Shown here in pieces: positions 24,491-35,150 of a stretch of 64,000 bases of DNA. The notes below the pieces were generated by a model. That model was not told the origin of the DNA. It did no database searches and saw only the letters and a program-made list of their open reading frames with translations. The translations under genes and the position numbers were made by a program. The stretch's first letter is position 1; the number at the start of each line of letters is the position of its first letter. The stretch comes from Hypholoma sublateritium FD-334 SS-4 (lineage: Eukaryota; Basidiomycota; Agaricomycetes; Agaricales; Strophariaceae), in NCBI GenBank assembly GCA_000827495.1, contig KN817539.1, forward strand, positions 248,001-312,000. The letters run 5' to 3'.

Positions 24491-26480
24491 GTGTGTGTGC
24501 ACGGTACTGGCGATTGGTAAATTATTACACTGTACTGTACAGCGCGCGCGCCGCGGTGCAGCGCGGGAGGCCGCGTCGCGCCCGCGCACGCGCGCGCGTG
24601 TACGTACGTACGTACGCTTCGGCGGGCCCGGTGCGCCTGGTGCCTGTGTCAATCAGTCGGTAAATGTTATACTGTAAGTTATTGTGTTGTATACGGCAGC
24701 GCGACGTCGCCGGCGGCGTGGGGCGGGAGTGGTGTTGGTGGCAAATTGGTGGTGGTGTTGGTGTTGGTGTTGGTGGTGGTGGCGGAGTGGTGTTGGCATG
24801 TGTACGTACGTACGTACATGGGAGGCTTTGTATTCTGGTGAATGCATTTAGCGGGATGCGACAACGACTAGACGGGGAGCGCAGGTACTTTCTGCATGGA
24901 ACGCCAGCGCGTGCGTGCGCGCTGGCCGTCGGCGGGGCGGGGGCTGCAGCTGCTTGGGCCGCCGCGCGCTGATTCGGCTGGGCACGCACTGCCGCGGCGC
25001 GGTCTGCGTAGCGCGTCTATAATGCCCTGAGCGGGCGCGGAAGGCGCGCATGGTAGCACAGCGGCGCGGGTTCGTAATGCGGTGAATAATTATAATACAA
25101 ACAGTATATAATGGACGCACGGAGGCACAGGAACGGTAGCCTCTGCGGCATAGTATATAATTGAAAAGCACGTATATAATGGATATGCATAGCAAGGCGC
25201 CGTACCGCAGGGTAGCTGCCAGCCAGGAGGATTGGTGAACTATTACACTGCGCGAGCCGCGACGCAGGGCGCGATCCTTGCACGCGTTACACTGTACAGC
25301 ACGCGCGGGTACGTACTGTTCGGCGGGCCCGGTGCGCCTGTGCGCCTGTGCGGCGCATCGGTGCCTGTGTCCATCAATTGAGTAACTGTTATACTGTAAG
25401 TTATTGTATTGTATTATATACGGCAGCGCGACGTGCCCGGCGGCGAGAATGGTGCTGGAGTCAAACTTTTTGGTGTCGGAGTGTACGTGCGTGCGTAGGC
25501 GCGGACAGGGGGGCCGTTGTATTCTTGAATACATGTGGCGGGATGAAACAACGATTAGACGGAGAGCGCAGGTACTTACTTATTGCGTTGAATAATCATA
25601 ATTTAAGCGAGGTAGAATGGACGCGCGGGGGCACCCAGTGGCACCGCGGCCTCTGGTACAATGTATAATTGACGGGCGCGTATTATAATATAATGGCCAG
25701 CGAAGCGCCGGCGCGTGCGCGCGTGCTGCCGCCGTACCGCAGGGTAGCTGCTAGGACGCAGGCGCGGGGACGGATCGCGCCCCTGCACGCGCATGTACAC
25801 CGTTCGTCGGCGGGCCCGTTGCGTCTGGGTGCGCCGCATCCGGTGCCTGTGTCAATCAGCCGAGTAAATCTTATACCGTAAGTTATTACTATGCTATATA
25901 AGCGCAGAGAGCTGTGTGGCGCCGCCGCCGCCGGGCGGGCGGGCGGACGGGCGAGAATGGTATTGGACAGGGTGTGCGGCGTAATCGATTAAACGCGTTG
26001 GGAAGGGCGGAAGACGGTGTGTTCTGGGGATGGGATGGCGGGTGGGACCCAGCTGCGTGGCTGGCGCTCGGCGCTCAGCGATGGAAAATCACTTGGAAGG
26101 AAGGGGAGTGCGTGGACGTTGTGTATGATTCCTCGATGAATTCACAGCGCGTGCGTGCGTGACTGCACTTGGGCCTCCGGGCCATAGAAATTTAATTCAG
26201 GCGGGCACCTGGTGCGCGCTGGGAATGCAATGACTTCGCGCGGTCTGCGGGGCGCGTCAACGGCCCTGAGTGGGCCCGGGGAAGGCGCGCGTGGCAGCGC
26301 TGCCGACCACGCACGAAGCGGGCGCGTATTGCGTTAAATCGTTATAATTTAAGCGGAATAGAATGGACGCGCGGAGGTACTGCCATCCTGGCGCCGTCAC
26401 GGGCCTCTGCGGTACAATGTATAATTGAAAGGCACGTATATAATGTCTGGCGGGGCGGTGGCGCGTGTGTGCGCGCCCGC
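24490..26480. repeat. three-copy diverged repeat array with paired TATA-like boxes
   Basis: Colinear blocks recur. Block A (gattggtaaattattacact / gattggtgaactattacact) is at 24513 and 25230. Block B (GGCGGGCCCGGTGCGCCTG, then gtgcctgtgtcaatca and ttatactgtaagttatt) has gtgcctgtgt at 24640, 25361 and 25843. Block C (ggcgggatg, acaacgattagacgg, gcgcaggtact) is at about 24851 and 25537. Block D (cgcggtctgcg, ccctgagcgggc, ggaaggcgcgc) is at about 24998 and 26238. Block E (attgcgttgaataat, aatggacgcgcgg, cctctg, aatgtataattga, cgtatataatg) is at about 25075, 25580 and 26328. No conserved open frame spans the units. (GTTGGT)n and (GTAC)n simple repeats lie in copy one. Whether this is a mobile-element remnant, an array of noncoding transcription units or plain segmental duplication cannot be told from sequence alone. 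Confidence 0.65.
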
Positions 26481-27326
26481 CGCAGGCCGCATTCGCGCGC
26501 CGGTTCAGGCGTGCGCCCGGCTGCTTCCATCGCACAGATAGGTCATGGCAGTCCCCTACATAGGCGGTGGTATATTTGGCGTCCGGCGGATGCGCATCGC
26601 CGTGCGCCGGGGTAAAATTATGCTTCGCCGTCGCACGTACCGGCCAGCTGGCGTCGGCGCAGGGCGGCCGCTGCGCACGAGTGCAATTTAGACGTAGACG
26701 CCGTGCGCTGGACATGCTTCATGCTTCTGTGAGCCCATTTCGCACCCGACGGAGGCGGGGACGCGTGCGTGCGCGGCGGGTGCTAGTAGTTTTGTGTCGT
26801 ACGATGATAGATAGATAGATAGAACGGGTCGATGTCTGCGAGCGGAGTGCTGCGCCGCGCGCGGCCGCTGGAGTTGGGTGGGGTCATGGTATTTCTAGGC
26901 GCCTGCTTCTGTACCGCGTGCTGCGTGTGCCACTGCGCCTATAGCAGTGACGGGCATGTTGATTTTGCGAGACTACGGTGTGCTCGGAACGCCGTACGGT
27001 GGGATCTGCCTGTGCAGTGCCCATACATTTGCCGTGGCTCTGAGAGCTTATACGACTTCAATTAATGGTGTCCCGTTCCTAACGCCCCTCCGAGTCCGAG
27101 ACCGTTTCAATGCCCTCTCATTTCTGCGGGAGTGCTCGAGGACAAGTACACTAACACATGCTCCAGCTGGTGAAAACTCAAGACTGAACGCAACCGCTCA
27201 AAGTCCGCGGAAGTAAGGTACCTGACCTGTCTTTGTGGGCCAATGTGCTTATCGACGGGCACTGACGGGTGTGCTCGCGCCTAAGTCGTGCCACTGCGCA
27301 ACCTTTTTGCCCGTTCGAGAGACGAC
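26481..27326. other. right part of the GC-rich island, no gene supported
   Basis: CpG-rich until about 26.9 kb, then of average composition. Contains a (GATA)n microsatellite at about 26806-26822. No coding region is convincing. Confidence 0.4.
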
Positions 27327-27604
27327 ATGGCGTCGCAGTCTATTCTTTCCGAGTCCACCCGGCTCCAGGAATTTTATTTTGGGAAAGAAGGCGTCCGATA
27401 CGACTTGGTATTGGCAAAGTGGTTTCACATTCCTTATGCACGTAAACGACCCAAAGCCTGAGATATCAGCTTCGAAGAATATGTTCACTTCTCCCAATTT
27501 TGCGCACGAATATAGAAAAGTGGCTCCACCTCAAAGCCAAAACGCATCTCGTGTTAAATATCAATTTAGAGGCCCTTCAACGTGATTGTCTGAGAGTGCA
27601 ATAG
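27327..27604 (+). pseudogene. decayed coding fragment, family unknown
   Basis: An ATG at 27327 opens MASQSILSESTRLQEFYFG and continues VRYDLVLAKWFHIPYARKRP to a TGA at about 27459. The same frame resumes directly as ISFEEYVHFSQFCARI up to a TAG. A one-base frame change then gives KWLHLKAKTHLVLNINLEAL, ending in TAG at 27604. The composition of all three pieces is protein-like, so this looks like one exon or gene carrying at least one stop and one frame break. It could instead be a real gene with unrecognised introns. I do not recognise the family. Confidence 0.35.
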
Positions 27605-27768
27605 GAATCTTGCAGATGGAGGTGGTATTGATGCGTATCAATTGAGTTTTTGATCCCTGCCCAATGCGGTACTGACCGTGAGAACCTGTTGTGCACGGTT
27701 TTTGCTCGCCACGGCGCTCAGCTCGTGCATCTCACCGCCGTGCAGCGCGTTGGCAACCCTCACCAGCT

Positions 27769-28335
27769 ATGCAGTCAACACGCGTTCTGAAGTTTGCCGC
27801 CAACGCCGTTCGACACACCGCAAAATACCCGCGCCCAAGGCCTGGCACGTCGGAACGGCCAGCATACCACGCCAAGGACCCGCTCGTCAACAACCCGAAG
27901 GCTGCAGTGACCACACTCTCGGAGGAGGGCCTCACGTTCATCCACCGACCGCCCCCGACCGCCCCCACACCATTCTCGCTGACGACTGCGCCTGCTTCCC
28001 CTTTGCTCCGCCCGCCAACGCCATACGCCGGCGAGCCGCTCCCACCCCTCAGCCGTTCCGCGCCGCCGCCCGCGCCCGAGCGCCTGTCAGACTCGGCCAT
28101 CGAGAAAATCCGCGAGCTGCGCACGCTGAACCCCGAAAAGTACACCCGCGGGAAGCTGGCGAAGCGATTCAAGTGCACGCAGAACTTCGTCGGACTGGTG
28201 GCGCCCTTGAAGGCGTCGGCACGTAAACCGATACTTAAGGCGCGCGACGACAAACACGAAGTGCGGCGCGAGCAGTGGAGCGAAAAGCATAGCATAGTGA
28301 AGGCAATAAGCAAGAAACGGCGCGAGCTGTGGTGA
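27769..28335 (+). CDS. mrpl20: mitochondrial large-subunit ribosomal protein, Mrpl20/mL58 family
   Basis: Component of the fungal mitochondrial large ribosomal subunit. The gene is intronless; the ATG at 27769 gives 188 residues starting MQSTRVLKFAANAVRH, a basic amphipathic presequence. An in-frame ATG 78 bases upstream is possible but less plausible. After a Pro-rich linker the family domain occupies about residues 105-188. It contains RLSDSAIEKIRELRTLNPEK, then YTRGKLAKRFKCTQNFVGLV and a basic C-terminus ending KKRRELW. The DPEKxTRxKLAxKFxCSxxFVG pattern is the hallmark of the Mrpl20 family. GC-rich codon use is like the rtt109 island. The right flank is the malic enzyme gene. Confidence 0.88.
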   Translation: MQSTRVLKFAANAVRHTAKYPRPRPGTSERPAYHAKDPLVNNPKAAVTTLSEEGLTFIHRPPPTAPTPFSLTTAPASPLLRPPTPYAGEPLPPLSRSAPPPAPERLSDSAIEKIRELRTLNPEKYTRGKLAKRFKCTQNFVGLVAPLKASARKPILKARDDKHEVRREQWSEKHSIVKAISKKRRELW

Positions 28336-28717
28336 TTGGAGGGCCGGGTTGGCTGCTGGGACTCGCATACGTGATGTGGGCCTAGGTCGCGGCACGGAGG
28401 CTTACTTCTGATAGGCCAGGGATTTTCTGCTCTCCCGATGCGAAGCTGGGGATGTATTGGGGAGAACGAGTCGCGCAGAGGAACTGAGGCATCCCGTGAT
28501 TGATCGGCGGAAGGCCGTTCTCGAAATGGACATGGGACGACCTGGCCCTCCTCCTTCCGCCATTCCCTCAGACAACCTTGGGTGTTCCAATGACTCGAAC
28601 ATTCACATGCGTATCCGTTCGCACACTCCGTATTATTAATAATTTCTACTACAAATTCTATCGCGCCAGTTGTATAAATACGAACCTAAGTTGTTCCTCT
28701 TTCTTACCAACCCCACC
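28336..28717. promoter_or_regulatory. intergenic region with malic enzyme promoter
   Basis: 380 bases between two same-strand genes. The composition drops from GC-rich to AT-rich towards the right. A TATA box (TATAAATA, 28673-28680) lies 38 bases before the malic enzyme ATG. The left part must hold the mrpl20 terminator. Confidence 0.5.
28673..28680 (+). promoter_or_regulatory. TATA box of the malic enzyme gene
   Basis: TATAAATA, 38 bases upstream of the ATG at 28718 and preceded by an AT-rich stretch. The short distance implies a very short leader or a start site close to the ATG. Confidence 0.5.
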
Positions 28718-30977
28718 ATGTCCCACTCCGCCCTCCCTATGAGCTCGTTGACCTCCCCGGCGGCGCGCATGCCGCCGTATTTTCTGAACACTGACCACCG
28801 TCTGCGCTGCCTTACCCAACTCCGAAGCAAGGTCAACGGCCTCGAGAAGTACATCTACCTCAACGGCCTCAAAGAACGCGATCCCAACCTCTTCTACGAG
28901 GTCCTCCTCACTAACATGCTCGAGATCGTTCCTATTCTCTACACCCCCACCGTAAGATTTTTTTGGCTCTTCCAGGCGGCCGCAAGCCTCATGTATTCTA
29001 TCCGCTCAGGTCGGTGATGCATGCTCAAATTACTCGCACATATGGCGCCGCCCGGAGGGCCTATACGTTACCATCGAGAGCAAAGGCCACATTCGCGACG
29101 TGCTCCGGACCTGGGGTGCTGGGCAGGGTGCTCGAATTGCTGTGGTGACCGATGGTGCGCCACCCCCATAACCCCTTTCTCTCGCCCGGTTATCTAATCC
29201 CGGCCCCGCTCTAGGCTCGCGCATCCTCGGTCTCGGTGATTTAGGTGCCAATGGGCTGCCCATATCCATTGGAAAACTGTGCGTGCGCCATTTCATATCA
29301 GATTTTATACCGAGATTAATGCCTCGCCCCCGTTATCAGTGATTTGTACATTGGCGCCGCAGGTATCAAGCCCAATACCACCGTGCCGATATGCCTGGAC
29401 CTGGGCACGAACACGGAGAAATTCCTGGATGACCCACTGTACATCGGCGTCCGTCGGAAAAGGCCCCAGACCGTGGAGGTGTGTTGCAATTCACGATCGG
29501 TGCATGCTACCGATGGTCTGAAACGCCTTCGCAGATGGACGAGTTCATGGACGAGTTCATGGATGCGATGAAGGAGGTCTTCCCGCAGCTCCTCGTGCAG
29601 TTCGAGGACTTCTCGACGGACAACGCCTTCCGCTACCTCGAGCGGTTCAGAAACACATACCGCTGCTTCAACGATGATGTACGTCGTATTTTTAGCCCTG
29701 TTTTTGTGTGTAGGTTTTTCTCACCGCCGCGTCTCTTTTTTTGTTTTTGTTCGAAACAGATCCAGGGCACAGGTTAGTTTTGGCGTGCAGCGCAACGTGA
29801 CACGCCGATCTCACACCTTCTGAAAGGCTCCGTCGTTTTGTCTGGCTTCCTGAACGCCGCCCGCTTGGCTTCATCAGCGGCTGGCACGCCTCTCGTTGAT
29901 CAGCGGATTCTCTTCTTCGGTGCCGGTTCGGCGGGCATCGGTGTGGCTAAGCAATTGCTGTCTTTCTTCACCTTACTCGGTCTGAGTGAGGAAGAGGCCA
30001 AAAGCAGAATATATGTATGTGTTGCCGTGACATCTCATCGAATCAGGACTCATTTAAATTAGACCGTGGACTCGAAAGGTCTGATCACTGCCGATCGAGC
30101 TGGGCTTCAAGAGCACAAGAAATGTAAGTGTTTGAGTCAATCCGCCGCCGCTGTTTTTCTGATTCAAAAATCCAGACTTTGCGCGCACCGATTACCAAGG
30201 TCCGCCCTTGACCAAGCTCGTCGACATCATCAACCATGTCAAGCCCACTGCGCTCCTCGGTCTGAGCACCATGCGGGTCAGTTTACGGCGCTAACACGCG
30301 CCTAAACTATTGCTCATTTTCTCTTGCAGAATGCATTCACCGAGGAGGTCGTCCGTTTGATGGCTTCAATCAACTCCCGGGCGATTATCTTCCCCTTGTC
30401 GAACCCCGTGTCGCTGTGCGAGCTCGACTACCACGACGCTGTCGAATGGTTCGCAATAATTTATATTTTCCATCGGACAAATCTAATAATTACACGCACT
30501 CTTCAGGACAAAGGGTACCGTGTTGTTCGCGTCAGGCAGTCCCTACAAGGCCGTCGAGTTCGAGGGCAAGGTGTACGAGCCCGGCCAGGGCAACAACATG
30601 TACATCTTCCCCGGTATCGGCATGGGCAGCATCCTCTCAAAGGCCCGCCACGTCACGGACGCCATGGTCGAGCAAGCCTCCATCGCGCTCGCGGGCTCCC
30701 TGTCCGCGGACGAGGTTGCCGCCGAGCTCGTGTACCCCCGTCTGACCCGCATTCGGGACATCAGCGCGCAGATCGCCCTCGCTGTGATTCGCGCGGCTCA
30801 GAAAGACGTGAGTCGTTGCTACCTACCTCCCGCGCTGCACATTACTAATTGAGATGATTTGCGCAGAATGTCGATGAGAACCCTCTGTTTAGAAATCTGT
30901 CTGATGATGCTCTCCTTGAGTACATCAAGGCGAAGCAGTGGCAACCCACAGGCACCCACAATGCACCTCGTCTATGA
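28718..30977 (+). CDS. malic enzyme (malate dehydrogenase, decarboxylating)
   Basis: Converts malate to pyruvate and CO2 with NAD(P)+ reduction. The ATG in CCACCATG at 28718 gives MSHSALPMSSLTSPAARMPP. Spliced family motifs in order are VNGLEKYIYLNGLKERDPNL, MLEIVPILYTPTVGDACSNY, RPEGLYVTIESKGHIRDVL, GSRILGLGDLGANGLPISIG, CLDLGTNTEKFLDDPLYIG and QFEDFSTDNAF. The signature FNDDIQGTGSVVLSGF, the dinucleotide-binding FFGAGSAGIGVAKQL, FPLSNPVSLCELDYHDA, FASGSPYKAVEF and NNMYIFPGIGMGSILSKAR complete the set. About ten introns are inferred; one exon is only 13 bases (29760-29772) and encodes the core of the signature. The N-terminus lacks the usual GTAF/ERxxLGLxG segment. The coenzyme preference and compartment cannot be told by eye. 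Confidence 0.9.
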
Positions 30978-31138
30978 ACACTCCGTTATCGATTAGCTTT
31001 CGCTCCTGCTGTCAAAGATCTATTGCACCGTTTCGCCGAGGATACAAGACTTAGTAGATTTCCACTTTGTATATGGCTCTAACTATCTAGTACTGAGCGG
31101 CTTAAATGTATTAAATATAAATGATTATCCTATGTAGT

Positions 31139-33026
31139 TCACGCGTCTATTGTTTCAGCTACAGCCAATTCTTCCTCTACAAAACGACCGTACGGGCCGC
31201 CCAGTTTCCACTGCAGAATGCCAAATCGGTGGTTGACGCCTTTGAGGGTGGGCAAGCAGCTGCACCCACCGCACCCACCAGTCTTAGACATGGGGTATAG
31301 ATACACCACCTCCTTCACCCGCGAATGAAGTAGCGCCATACTGCACATAATGCACGGCTCGTGGGTGATAAAGAAGGTCTGGTCGGTCAATAGATAGTTT
31401 GTCCCGTTTCGCGACGCCTGGTCAGTTTCGGAGGTGGCGATAGCGGGCTGCGACGCGTCCTTAGAAGTCTGTGAATCCGCTAGCTTTCTAACAGCGTTTA
31501 TCGCGGCGTGGCGGAGTGGGTGCCCGGTTCCATGCCGCGTGTCGGAAGCGATGAAGGCTGAGGAGGCGTCGCGGGTTATTAATATCGTGTCGTTCGCGAG
31601 ACTAAATGGTTCTGGAATATAAGCAGCGATGGGAAGCTGCAAAGGCGGCGCGGATCAGTTAAGCATACATGGACCTGAGGCTCGACGCCGATATGCGAAG
31701 GCGCACCTCTCTATCGTCGCATTGTGCCCTGAGGGCTTCATCGACCGCGCTCTTCATCGCGTCCCAGGCCCATTTGAGTTTCCCGCGGGTCCACGGTTCC
31801 GGTTCATCTTTGCGACGGGGCGTGTACATCGTAGGCCATAGGGCCGATTTTAGCGCGAGGGATGGGAGGGTGAGCGCGGAGGATACCGGGACTGGAAGGA
31901 GGTACGGGGCGGGTAGATTTAGGTCCTGGGGAAGTTGCGGAATGTCGGGCTCCGTGCACAGCAGAAGACTCGTCGTGGCACCATGTTTCCTGATGCGTTT
32001 GAGGTGGCCGAGCTCGGGGCCGTCTAAGCCAGCTTGCTTCAGCCATCTGGAAATACACCATGAGTACTGTTTGAGGTGTATGTTATGAAAATACTTACTT
32101 CAGAAGAGTCGTGATATGACGAGATTCTGGGACATCAACGATCCATGCCTGGGCTGTGGCAGGGAATCAGCACAGCGAAATACACGGCGAGCTCCACAGA
32201 ACAAACCTGTTCTGATTGATTCTGCATCTTCTTCCTCAGGCGGGAGCTTGAACCGGATAAATGGGAGCTCGTCTTCGGAGATTATCTCGTCCTGCGAGCC
32301 ATCGGCATATGGATTCGTTATCTCGTTACTCTCGCAAACTATGTCATCGTCTACGACGGCTGTGAGTCCGCCCCACCCGTCGTCGACTTCTGCGATCGAA
32401 GCGTTCGCGGTGGCAGATTGGGCCGCTGAGAACCATAAATTCTGGCCGTAATATATGCAAAGTTCTTCATCGGCTTGAACATCGCGTGCGCTCATGTATT
32501 TGATGCAGTCAAGTGCTGGATCCAGAGTGTATGTAACGTTGGGCGATTCGGAATGGTTGAAGAGAGATCCTGAACACGCAGTTCAGCATTTAGAGTATGG
32601 ATGCCAGAGACGTCACGAAACGTCACGAACCTAATCCGAGCGCCAGCGCCATACGCCCTTCAGTCCAATTGAAGGTATAATGGTGAAGTACGGTATGCTT
32701 TCCTGCAATACGACACGGATTCAACGTCAACAATCGATTTGCATGAAGAAATAGAAGTGGAATATAGTCACCATATCCTTCATATTCGTCCTTGGAGAAC
32801 AGTAGAACGGGACTGATATCTATGAGGATGTTTCTAGGAATAAAACGAGATGCTAAGTATAATTTATGAGATGTGGCTTGTTTGTGGCTAATAGTAGATC
32901 TTTCGTGATAAGGTTTGAACAGTACTAACCATATACTCCTCTTCCCTTTTCTTTGGTGAGCTTTATTATGCATCCTGTGCTGTTGAAATGTAGTGGTCCT
33001 TCAGAGAATTCTGGCCCAGAAGCCAT
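31139..33026 (-). CDS. tad3: SET-domain / tRNA adenosine deaminase subunit TAD3 fusion protein
   Basis: One open spliced frame joins two domains. The N-terminus (ATG at 33026, MASGPEFSEGPLHFNSTGC) is a compact SET fold: KEKGRGVYASRFIPRNILI, HTVLHHYTFNWTEGRMALAL, GSLFNHSESPNVTY (the NHS core) and DEELCIYYGQNLWF. An acidic linker (about 32120-32430) and two clean introns (AACAG/GTTTGT and CTGAA/GTAAGT) lead to AWIVDVPESRHITTLLKWLK and LGHLKRIRKHG. The C-terminal deaminase domain follows, with LWPTMYTPRR, HPLRHAAINAVRK, TNYLLTDQTFFITHEPCIMC, SMALLHSRVKEVVY and LKGVNHRFGILQWK. TAD3 is the non-catalytic partner of TAD2 that makes inosine-34 in tRNAs; as expected, the HAE glutamate is absent (HPLRHA) while the PCxxC zinc ligands remain. 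Two separate genes are possible only if the linker splicing is wrong. Confidence 0.82.
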
Positions 33027-33312
33027 GCCCTAGTTGAGGCCAATTGTAATAGTAAAAAAATTCCAAAAACATCCAGGACGACATGTCGGCGGCATTTGCT
33101 GCGGATCAGCGGCCCGCAACACGAAGTTCAGACACGTCGCTGCCGCAACTCCGAATTGTTACCTCTCTGCTTCAACGTCCGGCCACCATTACACTTGTAA
33201 AGACGTCTTTCGAATCCCAAATGGCCGATTGACGAGGACGCAAACCAATTCACCAAAACACACGCAAATCAGCAATCTTACGCGCCCACGTCAAACGCTT
33301 CTAATATCTATC

Positions 33313-35150
33313 ATGCCTGTTCTGCGACCGCGACCATTGCCCTCTTCGGTGCTCTTGAGTTTAGTGCCAGTAGCTTCCTGGTTCATCTTCAGGCCGCTAT
33401 TAGACCCTCTACCATCAATCCCAGCACTTTACTCTTCCATTGGCTTCTCTATCTTCGCCTTTCTAGCTACCATATATCTGGTGCCCGCCCTTGGTCCAAC
33501 CTTTGTGAAAGCCAGACTAAGAGGAAAAGATCTGCTCAAATACTATGACAAATCCATCCCAGAGGAAGAGCTCTTCGTGTAAGCTCATTCTTTGAGTGAT
33601 ATACATGCAATTTACGTATCATCTTCGTAGCCCTGAAAGTCTCGGACTTGTCGCTGCATCAGTTTACATTCTGTCCTTAATCCTTTTCATTCCATTCGCG
33701 TTCACAATGCCAATAAGAGAGCAGGCGAATGTAAAAACAGCTCCGGAAGGAATCACTGTATCGGAATTCCCGCATTATCAGGTATGTACCGTGCTGAGGA
33801 TTTGACGTACTGAAATTGAACACCAGAATTATTACTATGAAGTTATCTGTATATCTATCATCTTTGCTATCCCTCCTGGTAGCGACAATACTTGGATTCC
33901 TCGACGATGTCTTCGACATACGGTGGCGGCATAAACTTCCTATACCCATAATCGCTTCTATCCCGCTGCTGATGGTTTATTACGCCGAACAAGGCAATAC
34001 CAATGTTGTCGTTCCCATCCCACTTCGCTTTATCCTTGGAAAACTAATTAACTTAGGTAAGAAGTTTGCATATTTCCATCTCACTGTCAGTATTAACGAT
34101 GTGAGCAGGTCCTCTATACTATGTATATATGTCACTCCTCTCGACATTTTCAACGAACAGCATTAATATCCTAGCTGGCATAAACGGCTCTGAAGTCAGC
34201 CAGGCCCTTATAATCGCTCTCTCTGTCATCCTCAACGACCTGTTATACTTGCCATGGCCAATCGGCTTTCGCATACCTCTCCATCTGCTTGGAAATACCA
34301 CAGAGCTCGACTTCGGCGGTGTATGGAATGCTGGGATGTCTTTCGGAAGCCGCGAGCTTGTTGAGCGCCATCTCTTCAGCCTCTACTTTATGCTGCCGTT
34401 GGTCGCCGTTTGCACAGGCTTCTTGTACCACAACTGGTAGGTGTTTCATTGCAGCTCCATATTATGGAAGGGCACTCACAAATTTCTACTAGGTACCCTG
34501 CGCGGGTCTTTCCCGGAGATACCCTCTGTTATGTTACTGGAATGGCGTTCGCTGTCGTAGGGATCCAAGCACATTTCTCAAAGACGCTACTGCTGTTCTT
34601 CATGCCGCAAATCTTCAATTTCTTGCTTTCTTGCCCTCAACTATTCGGTCTAGTTCCCTGTCCTCGGCATAGAGTTCCAAGGTGTGTCAGCTGTGGCTTT
34701 CATTGAACTGTATAGGGCTCACCATTGACCCGGACTGGCATAACAGATTTGACAAGGACACAAACTTGTTATACCCATCACTAGCCGTCCCGCTGAATTC
34801 CGACTCCACGACAAAGGCATTTGCGAAGACTCCATCGAAAATGACCACAGTCGTTGTTCGTTTGTTTTCAGCGTTGAAGTTGACTGAGACCACAGTGGAC
34901 CCTGCGACTGGAGCGGTCGTGAACACAACGAATCTCACCATCTTGAACTTTTTCTTGCTACGCTTCGGCCCGATGAACGAGAAGCGTCTCGTTAAGGTTT
35001 TGATATCTGCTCAAGTATGTCCCTCCGTTTATTTATAATTCTGGGGTCGAATGTTAATTAACCTCTGTCCTTCAGTTAGCTGGGAGTGTCCTCGCCTTCT
35101 TCATTAGATATGCACTGGCATGGCTCGTCTATGACGGTGACCGTAGATAG
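33313..35150 (+). CDS. alg7: UDP-GlcNAc:dolichyl-phosphate GlcNAc-1-phosphotransferase (ALG7/GPT)
   Basis: ER-membrane enzyme catalysing the first step of N-glycan precursor synthesis, the target of tunicamycin (family knowledge). The ATG at 33313 opens [20 protein letters not shown]. Multiple hydrophobic helices follow. Diagnostic segments are [119 protein letters not shown] and [10 protein letters not shown]. Late segments are [20 protein letters not shown] and [17 protein letters not shown], ending in TAG at 35150. About seven introns are inferred. Both the DDxxDxRWRxK loop and the NxxNxxxGING motif are intact. Confidence 0.95.

Noticed and set aside
24490..26480. CRISPR-like or LTR retrotransposon array
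   Set aside because: The units are far too long and diverged for CRISPR, the genome is eukaryotic, and no reverse transcriptase, integrase or TG...CA ends were recognised.
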